From: Annona cherimola
Lineage: Eukaryota > Streptophyta > Magnoliopsida > Magnoliales > Annonaceae
DNA: 64,000 bases
Direction: 5' to 3'
Assembly: GCA_030490835.1 (NCBI GenBank)
Contig: CM059971.1
Span: 53,058,012 to 53,122,011 of the forward strand
Both the position numbers and the translations under genes were made by a program. The notes beneath the pieces were generated by a model. The model was given only the letters and a program-made list of their open reading frames with translations, was not told the origin of the DNA and made no database searches. Below, one piece after another: positions 52,880 through 63,880 of the stretch; within the stretch, counting starts at the first letter, position 1; each line of letters starts with the position of its first letter.

Positions 52880-54766
52880 TTCCTTGGATATTCATCAAAT
52901 AGCAAAGCATATAGAGTTTTCAATAAACGAAACCAAGTTGTTGAAGAATCCATACACGTTGTATTTGATTAAATTAACCAAACTCCGAGAAAGGAGGATG
53001 AACAAAGTGATGCAGATGAGACAAAAGGCAAAGAACAACCAAAGGAACTCGAGCTCAAGCCAGAAAATCTCATGGAGGAAGAGGTAAGTGAAGGTAATGA
53101 TTCTTATAAACCTCCAACTGATTTAAAGTTAAAAAATGTTCATCCAATTGAGCAAGTTATTGGAAATGTATATGAAGGAGTGAAAACTAGAAGATCAAAA
53201 CAAAACGTTTATGGTCAATATGCCTTTGTGTCTAAAATTGAACCAAATACCATTGAACAAGCTCTCAATGATGAAAATTGGGTTATTGCAATGCAAGAAG
53301 AGCTAAATCAATTCGAAAGGAACAATGTATGACATTTAGTTCCTAGACCAAATAATCACACTATCATTGGTACCAAATGGGTATTTAGGAACAAATTAGA
53401 TGAAAGCGGACTTGTGATTAGAAACAAGGCCAGATTAGTAGCCAAAGGGTACTCTCAAGAAGAAGGAATTGATTTTGAAGAATCTTATGCACCCGTGGCT
53501 AGATTAGAAGTCATACGTATTCTACTAGCATTCGCTTCTTATATGAATTTCAAATTGTTCCAAATGGATGTAAAAAGCGCATTTTTGAATGGCTATTTGA
53601 ATGAAGAAGTATATGTTGAACAACCCCCTGGTTTTGAAGAAATGAATCAATCAAAGTATGTTTATAAATTGACCAAAGCACTATATGGATTAAAGCAAGC
53701 TCCAAGAGCTTGGTATGAAAGGTTGAACAAATTTTTGATTGATCATGAGTTTCTAAAAGGGAAAGTAGATACTACTTTGTTCATCAAATACAAAAACAAA
53801 GATATTTTAATTGTACAGATTTATGTAGATGACATAATTTTCGGTGCTACTAACGAAAATCTTTGTCAAGAATTTTCTAAGATTATGCAGAACGAATTCG
53901 AAATGAGCATGATGGGAGAATTAAATTTCTTCCTTGGACTGCAAATTAAGCAACAAAGTGAAGGGATATTCTTGAACCAGTCCAAGTACGTCAAGGAAAT
54001 GCTCAAGAAATTTGGAATGCAAAATAGCAAAGGGGCAAACACTCCAATGAGCTCTACAATCAAGATCGACACGGACGAAAACGGTAAAAGTATCGATCAA
54101 AAGCTTTATAGAAGCATGATAGGATCCTTGTTATATTTAACTTCTTCTAGACCCGATATTCTATTCAGTGTTTGTATGTGCTCTAGATTTCAAGCATGCT
54201 CAAAAGAATCACATCTACTTGCTGTAAAAAGAATTTTTAAATATTTGATAAAAACTGCCAATCTTGGACTATGGTATCCAAAGGGGACAACCTTTGATCT
54301 AATCGGGTATTCGGATGCAGATTTTGCCGGGTATAAAGTAGATAGAAAGAGCACTAGTGGAACTTGTCAGTTTCTTGGACATATGTTGGTATCATGGTAC
54401 TCAAGAAAACAAACAAGTGTTGCTCTATCTACTGCGGAAGCCGAATACATAGCCGCCGGTAGTTGTTGTGCCCAATTACTTTGGATGAAACAACAATTGA
54501 AAGATTATGGTATTGATTATGTCGATATTCCTATTAGATGTGATAATGCAAGTGCAATTTGTTTGACTAAAAATCCTGTACTACATTCAAGAACCAAGCA
54601 TATTGATGTGAGGCACCATTTTATTCGTGAACATGTTGAAAATCATGATGTATGTTTAGAATATGTGAAAACAGAGGACCAAATTGCTGATATCCTTACC
54701 AAACCATTAGCCAAAGAATCATTTTATAAAATTAGGAATGATATGGGAATGATAGAGCTAAATTAG
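52880..54766 (+). pseudogene. pol: outer Sirevirus pol, 3' part: integrase end, RT and RNase H
   Basis: Resumes the frame broken at 42100. Stops: TAA at 52970-52972 (a Glu codon in the sister copy) and TGA at 53330-53332 after FERNNV, the same TGA as in the nested copy. Beyond it the frame is open to 54766 with [44 protein letters not shown] and [11 protein letters not shown] and RNase H motifs are complete. Ends with the same tail ([10 protein letters not shown]) as the nested copy. Confidence 0.85.
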
Positions 54767-54804
54767 GGAAAATTAAATAAGAAAATTAAAATTGAAAAAT
54801 GTCA

Positions 54805-54940
54805 AGTCGATGAGTCAAGTCGACTCCAAGGACGTCAAGTCGACTTCACTTCAGAAGCGAAGTCGACTCCGCCCCCAGGCGAAGTCGACTCCGAGGGACC
54901 GAAGTCGACTTCACCTAGGGTAAAGTCGACTCCGCGCGCG
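54805..54940. promoter_or_regulatory. GTCGACTT palindrome array between outer pol and extra ORF
   Basis: Six or seven GTCGAC centres with CAAGTCGACTTCAC-type flanks in about 135 bp. Same position as 46024-46190 in the nested copy. Confidence 0.65.
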
Positions 54941-55099
54941 ACCGTCCGGATTCCCGCTCTCCTCCCTTTTTCTTTCTCCTCTCCCTTCTTTCTTCTTCAT
55001 TTTCCCTCCAACCTCTCTTTTTCTTTCTCCCTCTCCGGCGATAGCTTTTCTCTCCGGCGACTCTCCTTCTCTCCTTCGGCGACAGCTTCCCCTTCGTTG

Positions 55100-55320
55100 A
55101 TTCACTCCCTCTCTCCGGCATCGTTGTTTCTCTCTCTCTCCCTCTGTTTCTATCCCTCTCAAACTCTCTCTCTCAGCTCATCTCTCTCTCTCTCCCTCTG
55201 TTTTTTATCTCTCAAGCTCTCACTCCCTCTCTCAGTATCTGTCTCTCTCATTTTTCTCAGCATTCTCTCTCTGTCTCTCTCTCTTTCAGCTCTTACAGTC
55301 TCATTCCATCTCCATTTTCC
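55100..55320. repeat. CT-rich leader of the extra ORF
   Basis: CTCTCTC-dominated sequence. The open frame through it gives only Ser/Leu-rich low complexity, so I place the protein start after it. Confidence 0.8.
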
Positions 55321-55342
55321 TAAAATTCCAAAACCAAACTCA

Positions 55343-56959
55343 ATGGCTCCAAAACCTAGACCTTCCAAGCTAGCCGTCTCAAAACCATCCCTCAAACCAG
55401 TTCCCAGACAATCTACGTCCCATACCAACGACGAAGTGCCAAGGAAACAGCGCACTTCTTCAAAGCGAGCCCGGGAAGAACCATCTACTTCCACAGGCCG
55501 CCGAGTGCGTTTTCAAATGGGAACCCCGTCAAACACAGCAGGTCGTGAGAAACAAGCCCAAACCTCACAAAGTACTCAATCTGGGGCACGTCGAAGAGGC
55601 AACACAGCTGCTAAAGCTCAAGTGTTGAAAATGCCAACAACATACTTCAAAACCGAACTCCAGCACAGCAGGTTTTACAAACATTTCTATGAGCGTAAGG
55701 TATTCATCCCCAAGATTATTGATTTCAAGTTCTTAAAAGATTATGGATCCGACATAGAAGATCTATTGGATTTCCAAGGATGGACGAAGCTCCTAAAAGA
55801 AGATGAAAAAGTCTATCCAGATCTTACCAGAATCTTTTACTATCTGTGGGATGAAGAGTACTATGGAAGCTTTGTCAAAGGAGTGGATATGTTTTTTGGA
55901 AGAGGAATAACTCCAAGTTTGGCAACGGCCTTGGTCAATATTGGTCAGATACTTGAAGTTCCCCACATAGATGAGCCACTTCCTGAAGATCTTACGCTGG
56001 ATCAAATGTATAATCAGCTCACCCGAAACAATAAATATCACCCAGGAATCAAATTTCTTCATTACATGGATCTCTCCCCTAGGCTTCGTGTACTCAGACT
56101 TCTCATTGCCCACTGCATCTACCCAAAGGGCGGTGGAAGAAATCAGTTAAACCCACAAGAAGCCGGGATACTCTGGAAGGTGGCAAACAGAGTCAAGGTT
56201 AGCTTACCAAGACTATTTCTTAAAGCATTGGCCTCCAGAAAGGACAATCCACGGGGAGTCCTACCATATGGCACCTGGATCACAAAGATCCTTGAACATT
56301 TTGAAGTGGATATTGAAGGCGAGCCCTTCGAAGTACTGAAATCCACCAATGCCATCAACAAAGCACTCATTCAACGGATGAAGATTAACGTGCTTGAACT
56401 AAGGGTTGAAGCTCCAGAAGAAGAGCGAGCACAGACTGAGGGGGAGCAACCTCCTGCGGCACCACCTGCTCAAGAGGAGCCAGCATCTCCCATATCGTAC
56501 GGATCCTATTCTCCACAAGGATCTGCTGCACGTGAACGGGTGCCTCCAACCTCATCTGAGGAGGTCACTCTAAAAGATTTGAGAGATGAAATCGTTGCCG
56601 TCCGTGAAGAAATGGGTCACCAAGAAGACCGGATGACGAGTCTTGTGACCGAAGTGTTGGCGGCAATCAATAATATGCATTCCCGACAAGATCGAATCGA
56701 TCGGGAATTGCGTACCATCCGATATCATCTCGCCTCTGGCCGTCACAAGAAGCGACCCATGCCTGAACTTGATCCCTTCGAATCGGGTTCAGTTCATCGC
56801 GAGCCTTCTCCTGCACCCGTTTCCTCCTTCTACTCATCCGCTCATGTCCGTCCCATCAAACGAACTCAGTCTGTCTATCCCATTTCCCAATTTCAATTCA
56901 CCAAGTCTTTGGTAATTGAGTCATTTTTTGATAGATTGACAAAGGGGGAGATAGAATAG
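55343..56959 (+). CDS. extra ORF after pol in the outer Sirevirus, 538 residues
   Basis: ATG at 55343 (MAPKPRPSKLAVSK), chosen because sequence upstream is CT simple repeat and the sister ORF begins at the same relative point. Homologous along its length to the ORF at 45705-44107, with clear divergence in the N-terminal tail and around MFFGRGITPSLATALVNIG. It shares KIIDFKFLKDYGSDIEDLLD, YHPGIKFLHYMDLSPRLRVL and the coiled coil EEVTLKDLRDEIVAVREEM. No membrane segment. The last codons (TKGEIE-stop) overlap an internal polypurine tract. It is intact although gag and pol around it are broken. Confidence 0.75.
   Translation: MAPKPRPSKLAVSKPSLKPVPRQSTSHTNDEVPRKQRTSSKRAREEPSTSTGRRVRFQMGTPSNTAGREKQAQTSQSTQSGARRRGNTAAKAQVLKMPTTYFKTELQHSRFYKHFYERKVFIPKIIDFKFLKDYGSDIEDLLDFQGWTKLLKEDEKVYPDLTRIFYYLWDEEYYGSFVKGVDMFFGRGITPSLATALVNIGQILEVPHIDEPLPEDLTLDQMYNQLTRNNKYHPGIKFLHYMDLSPRLRVLRLLIAHCIYPKGGGRNQLNPQEAGILWKVANRVKVSLPRLFLKALASRKDNPRGVLPYGTWITKILEHFEVDIEGEPFEVLKSTNAINKALIQRMKINVLELRVEAPEEERAQTEGEQPPAAPPAQEEPASPISYGSYSPQGSAARERVPPTSSEEVTLKDLRDEIVAVREEMGHQEDRMTSLVTEVLAAINNMHSRQDRIDRELRTIRYHLASGRHKKRPMPELDPFESGSVHREPSPAPVSSFYSSAHVRPIKRTQSVYPISQFQFTKSLVIESFFDRLTKGEIE
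56941..56952 (+). other. internal polypurine tract overlapping the extra ORF's end
   Basis: AAAGGGGGAGAT, about 240 bp before the functional tract. The stretch between (56960-57182) is AT-rich with no gene. Confidence 0.7.
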
Positions 56960-57182
56960 AAATTGAGTAGAATTTTTCTTTTTGGGTTGGGTAGTTTGTA
57001 TTTAGGAGTTTCATTTCTTTTGCTTTACATAGTAAATTGAAAACATGAATGATATGAAACTTGCTTATGATTGAAATGTGCTTATATGAATTGGAATGAT
57101 TGCTTATACTCTGTTTTTTCGAAGACTATTTAAATGCATTCATCTTGAAAGGTATAAGCTCAATTTAGTTTTGTCAATCATC

Positions 57183-57196
57183 AAAAAGGGGGAGAT
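57183..57196 (+). other. polypurine tract of outer Sirevirus
   Basis: AAAAAGGGGGAGAT directly before the LTR start TGTTGG at 57197. Confidence 0.9.
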
Positions 57197-58826
57197 TGTT
57201 GGAAACAATACTTCAAAACAAAGTAAAATTGACCAAACATTCAGTTTTGATGATTAACAACAACTAACTTGAGTATATTTAAAGGACTAATGAGTTTGCC
57301 ATTTGTTTTAAGAAACTTAAGTAGCCAAGTTGATCCCCAAGTCGACTTGGACTTCGACTTAAAGTGAAGTCGATCCCAAAGTCGACTTAACTATCGACTT
57401 GAGAAAGAACCTCAAAGGCAAAACCAACGTACAGGTGAAGTCGCATCCCAAGTCGACTTCACATGCGACTTGAGAAGTCAAGTCGCAAACGAAGTCAACC
57501 TCGCTATCGACTTCAAACATGAAAAATTGTCCAGAGTTGAAACTCAGAACACGAAGTGCCGAAGTCGCACCCCAAGTTGACTCCACGAGCGACTTGAGGT
57601 GAAGTCGCAGCCGAAGTCGACTCCGACATCGACTTCGATCGGGCAGAGGCGATTTTTTCAGAAGATAAGCTGGAATGCATATTCAAGATGAAATCAAGTC
57701 ATGAGTCCAATGCGAAGCAAGGAGCTTGAATCAATCATGCAAGGGTCAAGCTCTTCAAGATTCACAAGATCCAAATGTTCAAGATTCAAGGATTTAAGGT
57801 TTGCAAATCTTGGAGCTAATGAAAGCAAGACACCATGATCCAAAGATTAACAAAAATTGCAAAGGAATTAAAAGGCTTGAGAAAGACTAAGCAAAACAAA
57901 AGTTTCCAAGTTCCAACTTCATGAAGCCAACTGTCGAGGTGAAGTCGCACCCGAAGTCGACTTCACCTGCGACTTGGGTCAAGTCGGAACCCAAGTCGAC
58001 CCTGACTGAAACTTGAAGCTGCGACGGAAAAGCGAATTCGCACCCGAAGTCGACTCCATCTGCGACTTGGGCGAAGTCGCATCCGAAGTCGACCCCACAT
58101 GCGACTTGGGTCGCAACGGTCGGAATTTATTTTGAACGTTGGCGCATTAAATGCGCGCCACCTACCCTCTAACGTTCGGATTCCCTCCAAAATTATAAAT
58201 AGCATTCATGGTGGACGAGGGAAGTAGCTGAAATTCATTAAGAGTGCATAACTACCATCTACAAGAGCTTTAAAGAGATCAAGCCAACAAAAGAGGAAGA
58301 ACCTTGCTTCAAACTGCAAGAGCTCAACTACTGATCATACAAAGCCATTTCAACAAGTTCTTCTCTGCGCCAAACTACTTCTACACATCTGTAAAGTGTA
58401 GTTTTCCTATTCTTTCTATTGTATGTGTTAAACTTGATTTAGTTTGAGGAACTAAGATCAAGTGTAAGCAAAGTAGTGTGTGATTGGAGTGTGACTCATC
58501 ACCTACTTGTGCAGTGTTTTGTTGATGCCACCTAGAGCTGGAATCTAGAAGAGAGCAGTGACTCTAATTGTATTGAGAGAATACAATAATGGAACCCAAG
58601 TCACAAGGAGTGTGAGCTTGGAAGAGTGGAGTAGGGAGGTTGCCCGAACCACTATAAAAATCCTGTGTGCTTGATTTATACTTCTGCTATTTACATTGAT
58701 TTCCATTTCGTTTCTTCATTAAGGGGACTGGATTAATCAGGGGATAAGCTTCCGTTTAAGATATAATTTTTAAATACCCAATTCACTTCTCCCCTCTTGG
58801 GTTTTGCCATCAACTCGGGACCAACA
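57197..58826 (+). repeat. 3' LTR of outer Sirevirus, 1630 bp
   Basis: TGTTGGAAACAATAC...CGGGACCAACA. It has a TATAAATA box at 58194-58201 and GTCGAC/AAGTCGC cassettes at 57334-57640 and 57940-58115. Clearly diverged from the 5' LTR piece at 14807/39586 and from the nested copy's LTRs. Confidence 0.9.
58194..58201 (+). promoter_or_regulatory. TATA box in the outer Sirevirus 3' LTR
   Basis: TATAAATA within AAAATTATAAATAGCATTC, about 80 bp after the last palindrome cassette, the same arrangement as in the nested copy. Confidence 0.7.
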
Positions 58827-61478
58827 CTTGCCTCCTTCTTCCTTTCACCGGTCTTTGGGTTTGGAAAACAAAACGTGAGTCGGAACTCAATAAGCAAGCT
58901 ATAGGGTTTTCAGGCAATTCATTTTAAAGGCAACATTATTTAAAAGCATTTCTCTCCATTCGGTAGGAGACACTTAGCAAGTGATCAACTACCTACGGAA
59001 CAAAAAATTTTTCATAAACCATTCATGTAAACCAGTTTAATCCCAATTTTGGGCATTTCATAAACATTGGATGTGCAAATGCATTATTTCCATTCATGAC
59101 ATAATCCTTCATATGAGGGTACGCTAGCACGGGGAACATTCTTTCATAACATGATCCTTTCCATCCTTGGCGCCGGACTTTCCAACTTGGCAACATCAAG
59201 GGCGGACTTCCTGTCTTGCTTTCTGCCTTGACTAGCCTTCTTGATTTCCATTCCATGCATGACTTTAGTCACCCCGACATTATATACCTCTTACACATAG
59301 AAACTTGTCATTCTCATGTAGAGAATTCTTTGCACCATCCCTGTTAAACATCATTTTAATGAAACATCATTTAAATTCATGCTACATCACTTTTCATACA
59401 TAATTGCGAAATAGTAAGCAATTCATTTATCATAATTGAAATAACATTTCAACACATATTGAAAAAAAGGAATGACCATCCTTAAATAACTTGAAAATAA
59501 TTCATCAATCAATTGCAAAATGGTTCAAAACATATAGAACATCACTTGCAGTCATTTTATCATATTTTGATAAAACGAAAAGCATTTAAAAAATTGCTTG
59601 CTTACCTGCTTCGCCTTAGCTTTCTATATCTACTTTTTCTTTGTCTTTCCCTATACACATAAGAATTACATTGCATTCATAACATTTCCATTTTCTTGCT
59701 TAGTTTTCCAACCTATGATCCTTATACATAACCCACTTGAATTTCAAGTCGGGTATACATACATCGCACTCACTTGTGCATCATACCATTCAATCCATAT
59801 TGTGTTTTAAACCCATATTTAAGGTAAACACATAATTAACATTCATAAATCAACATATAGGGATTTATATCACCCATTTATCATTTTTCATCCATTTTTC
59901 ACCTTTCCTACGTCCATCCTCATTTTAAGCACATAAGTGACGTTTTAAGCTTCATAAATAAATCTCAACATTTGAGATAATTCAATAATCATTCATACAG
60001 TAACATACTTTTGCATTTCATCATATTTTCATGCATTTTTGCGTTTTAGAAAATCACATAAGTCATATATCACTTATCCATGCTTAGCCTTCCACATACA
60101 CCCATCTTACAACACATAACTTAGGTGTTTCTTAAAATTTCTTAACACAGCAACTTGTGTCCTTACTCAGCATGGTTAAAAACCTTAATTAAAATTTAAT
60201 TTAGGGTCTAATTATAGATTTTAAATCCATTCATCATTGGGTTCCAAAACAGCAACGTTAGGACCCATTTTTCATCATTTCAACGCCTCTTTCAAGACTT
60301 AAATCTTAACAGATTTTTAAGTCATAATTTTCAGCAACTAAACATGCTTTTCTTAACCTAAATTTAGGGTATTATCACATATTTCAAATCCATAATTTAG
60401 TTTCTTCCGAAACAGCAACATCTTAAGCATGTAGGGTATCCATTTTCACCCAGTTTTGACGTGTCCAAACGTAAGTCCTTAAAAATCAATTTTAGGGAAA
60501 ATATTTCCAAGCCCTTTTGGACACTAAAAGTACCCTAATCCTAGGGTAATTTATCCTTCATAACATCCATAAATCATTTTTTTGCAAACAGCAACAAAAA
60601 TCACATGGAAAGTACTCGTTTTGGCCCCCATTTGGATGTTCCATACACATACCCTAACAAATCAGATTTAGGCCAAACTCATGCAGCCCACTTAGGTCGT
60701 CCAAAGGGTCCTTAATTTAGGGTACTTTACCCTAAAATTCATCTATAAATAATTTAAACACTTCTTTGTATCATTTTTAACTCAAAAATAGAAAAATCGA
60801 GCATTACTTGAAACCCTAAGTTCCATTTTTGCTAAAATCATTAACAAATGATCAAATCAACATATGTAATCCAAAAGAACATGAATTACATCCAAATCAT
60901 CATGCTTTAATCATATAGAAACTTGGTTTATGGTTTTTAGAATTTCTAAGTTAGTTTTCATCTCAAAATTCAACCCTAACTTCCCTTTTCACTCTCTTGA
61001 ACTCTTGATCTCATTTAAATCTTTCGAAAATCATTCAATACCCTTATCAAGGTATTATAACTCATCCTTTAAGAGTTCATTATGAGTCATATTCATGACC
61101 CATAACTTGAGGTGAAAAACTTAGGATTAAAGCATCCAAAACTTGAAATATACTTACTTGATTCTAAGCAACTTTGATTCCAAACTTTCCCAACTTGGAT
61201 TCCTTTCGTTCTTCCCTTTTTTCCTTCTCTTTTCTCCTCTTTTTTCCTTCTCTTCCTTGCTGGATTGGGTCGTGCAAGGGCTGCCTTTCTTGGAGGATTT
61301 TGATCCTCAAAAATTCACTCTCTAACCCTCTTGAAACGTCCCCACGGAAGCCTCTTTTATACCCTTCATTTTCCAGATTTTTGGGCCCACTTGCCACATC
61401 ATTTGGGGGGTAATTTATTGCCCTTTTATCCCTTTAATGTGTTGGATAATTCTCATCCAATTAAAAATGGCGCCCCAA
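58827..61478 (-). repeat. gypsy LTR remnant, cut by the Sirevirus LTR
   Basis: Minus-strand sequence with a TATA box at 61361-61354, a leader with AAGTAAGTAT at about 61157, a long AT-rich body with no gene, and at 59315-58860 the same landmarks as window positions 1-380. It stops abruptly at 58827, where the Sirevirus 3' LTR ends. Probably Tekay/Del-like. Confidence 0.5.
61354..61361 (-). promoter_or_regulatory. TATA box of the - strand gypsy LTR remnant
   Basis: GGGTATAAAAGAGGC on the minus strand, followed by a leader with a purine-rich stretch. Confidence 0.55.
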
Positions 61479-62049
61479 ACCGAGACGTCACATCCTTACC
61501 TCAAGATCTTATTAATTTGTAAATGTGAATCAAAATTGTTGCCCTGATCACACGACAGGTTCTTAATTGAATCTCGTCTAAAATTTCTTTTTTGATTCAT
61601 CATTCATTTCTTTTATCTATCATTATTCATTTCTTTACATTCTACATCATTCATCATACAAGTGGCGATACACTTGTAATAAAATTTCATAATTTCATTC
61701 ATAACATCTCTTCATACTTTTCTACAATGAAAATCTTTTTGACTTAATCATAACATTTTACATCAATTCATACATACATTCAATCATTGGATCACATAGA
61801 ACTTAAAATTCTAATTAAGTTCACATATACTTCAACATACCTTAGACCTTTAAATCATGCTATCACATTCATTATAGCCCACATGGCTACCATCACGTAC
61901 CTTCCTTCATTGCTTAGATTTGCATCCTCTTGAGTTTTCCGGTACCGGTCTAAGGTTTAGAAAAACAAAACGTGAGTGACAAATCAGTAAGTAAACATTT
62001 TATCTTTTAGGGCAAGACTTTTTTGAAAACCTTTTCCTTAAACATCTTG

Positions 62050-62660
62050 AACACCATTTTACTTGAGGACATTTATATGTCCTAAAATATTGTCATGAAA
62101 TCCTTTGTTCATTAGGACAATTCTATGTCCTAAAACATTTTCATAAACATTCATTCTTCAAAATCATTTACAAGCCACATCTGTGCTTATTAAGGCAAAA
62201 CAATGCGTCTTACCTTCTTTAATTAATCTTCTTTAGTCTGGTGGGAACATTTATAATGTTCCAAGACATTTACATAAAATCATCTTTTGCCAGTGGACAT
62301 TTTATGTCCAAAACAGTTTTCTCATAAAACTCTTTTTAGAGAAGGACATTCTCATGTCATAAAATATTATTCACATAGGCCTTTTGGCAAGGGACATTTT
62401 TATGTCCAAAAATATTTTTATCGTAAATTCCTTTAGCCAAGGGACATCTGATGTCCCAAAACATTTTTGACACAGATTTCTTTGGCAATGGACATCCATA
62501 TGTCCTAAAACACATTTCTCATAACCTCATTGGCAAAGGACATTCTCATGTCCATAAACACTTTTCGACATTCTCATGTCTATAAACACTTTTCATTTAA
62601 ACCTTTTGGAGATGGATATTCTTATGTCCAAAACTAAGTTTGACATAAATCCTTTTCATA
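62050..62660. repeat. palindrome-bearing repeat array, right flank
   Basis: About ten units of roughly 45-60 bp, most containing GGACAT-(3-5 nt)-ATGTCC with changing loop bases. At 62244-62262 one unit has a changed but still paired stem, GGAACAT...ATGTTCC. Confidence 0.7.
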
Positions 62661-63129
62661 ATCCCCATCTTGGGGCTTATTTATATTAAACAAGGCATAT
62701 AAAATACATAACCCGTTTTCATAAAAGCATTTGTATAGAAAATATTTCCTTTCATCCTTGTTATTTACACTTTTGTGTAAAACACCCTATTTTTAGGGCA
62801 ACCATTTCATAAAAATTCCTTTAGGATAACTTTTCGTAAAATTATTTTTATGTCCCAATCTTTGGGCTTTTCAAAAGCAAAACATAAGCAAATGCATTTC
62901 TTCCCATCCAGTAGTGACACTTAGCAAGTGATCATTCTACCTTTTGGAAGAGAATTCATCCTTAACAGCACGCTAATCCAACGACTGTTCTTTCATCCTT
63001 CTTCCATCTCAGGGAGGGCGCCACTGGCCTCCTGCCATCCCTTAGCGACTTGGCCTTATGTAGAGTGGGCCCTAGCCATCTCCGACCATGCTCTACAACC
63101 GACCTATTCCTTGTATTGGTGCATCATAC

Positions 63130-63310
63130 ATCCTTATCACAGACCGCAGTCCGTTTGGTTAAAAGTATCACAGACCGCAACCCATGACCTTTTAAACCGG
63201 GATCACAGACCACAGTTTGAATCCATTCTTGAAAATGTCTCAGACCGAAGTCTATATCTTTAAAAATCATTTTTGAAAAATACATCACAGACTGCAATCC
63301 GTGTCAACTT
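63130..63310 (-). repeat. GGTCTG(T/A)GA direct repeats
   Basis: Five copies of a motif close to GGACTGCGGTCTGTGAT (minus strand) at about 35-45 bp spacing. Relatives are at 1480-1560 on the + strand. Confidence 0.65.
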
Positions 63311-63324
63311 GTAAAGCGAGCACA

Positions 63325-63475
63325 CTGATGCGCACCAAGTGCTTGTCGTTAAGAGCACTATGATCACCAGTTTAATTAAAATTAACCGAAACACATTAAA
63401 GCTACCACTATACTGGTGATAGTGTAGAATAACGGTGAGTCGGGTCGAATCCACAGAGAGGCGATGTAGTTTTGA
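63325..63475. repeat. possible edge of another repeat family
   Basis: TGATGCGCACCAAGTGC at 63326 and GAGTCGGGTCGAATCCACAG at 63436 are motifs I associate with plant dispersed repeats, but I cannot name the family or find a second end in the window. Confidence 0.25.
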
Positions 63476-63479
63476 ATTG

Positions 63480-63880
63480 TTTTTAAGAGAAAGAGAAGGT
63501 ATAGAGAAGAGAGAGAAAGAGAGAAGAGAGAAAGAGAAGATAGAGAAAGAAAAAGAAAGAAATTAAGAGAGAGGAGAGAGAGACATTAGAGAGAGAGAAG
63601 AAAAGAGAAAATAGAAGAAATTAGAGAGAGAAAGAGAGAAGAGAGAGAAAGAGAGAAAGGAAATGAAAATAGAAGAAATTTGAGAGAAAAAGAAGACAGA
63701 AAAAGACGTTAGAGAGAGAGAAGAGAAGAGAAAATAGAAGAAATTAGAAAGAAAGAGAAAGAGGGAAAGAAATTGGAAATTAGAAAGAGAGAGAAAGAAG
63801 AGAGAAAAGAGAAGAAATTAGAGAGAGAAAGAAGCGGGGGAAAAGATTAGAAGAATTGGAAAGAAAGTGAGACAAGAAGT
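63480..63880. repeat. GA-rich simple repeat
   Basis: About 400 bp of imperfect GAGA/GAAA units with recurrent AAGAAATTAGAGAGAG. The remaining 63881-64000 is AT-rich with nothing recognised. Confidence 0.9.

Larger units (their letters stand above)
14807..58826 (+). mobile_element. outer Sirevirus (Ty1/copia) element, interrupted by two nested elements
   Basis: Pieces in order: 40 bp of 5' LTR (14807-14846), the nested Tat element, the rest of a truncated 5' LTR (39586 to about 39818), a deletion junction, gag from 39835, integrase to 42100, the nested Sirevirus, RT and RNase H to 54766, an extra ORF 55343-56959, polypurine tract and 3' LTR 57197-58826. The order gag-INT-RT-RH plus an extra ORF and the AAAAGGGGGAGAT tract mark the Sirevirus lineage. 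The bases flanking the two ends (GCTAA left, CTTGC right) do not match, so the ends may derive from different insertions. Confidence 0.75.
61479..63310 (-). repeat. second gypsy LTR remnant on the - strand
   Basis: Read on the minus strand it mirrors 1470-2884: GGTCTG repeats (63310-63130), the tgatcacttgctaagtgtc block at 62935, the palindrome array 62660-62050, and the terminal block ggcaacaatttt...GGGGCGCCA at 61540-61478. No gene is seen. Confidence 0.5.

Noticed and set aside
55097..55342. N-terminal extension of the extra ORF, hydrophobic-looking Leu/Ser stretch
   Set aside because: Encoded by a CT simple repeat; the sister copy starts at the equivalent of 55343, so this is leader, not a signal peptide.
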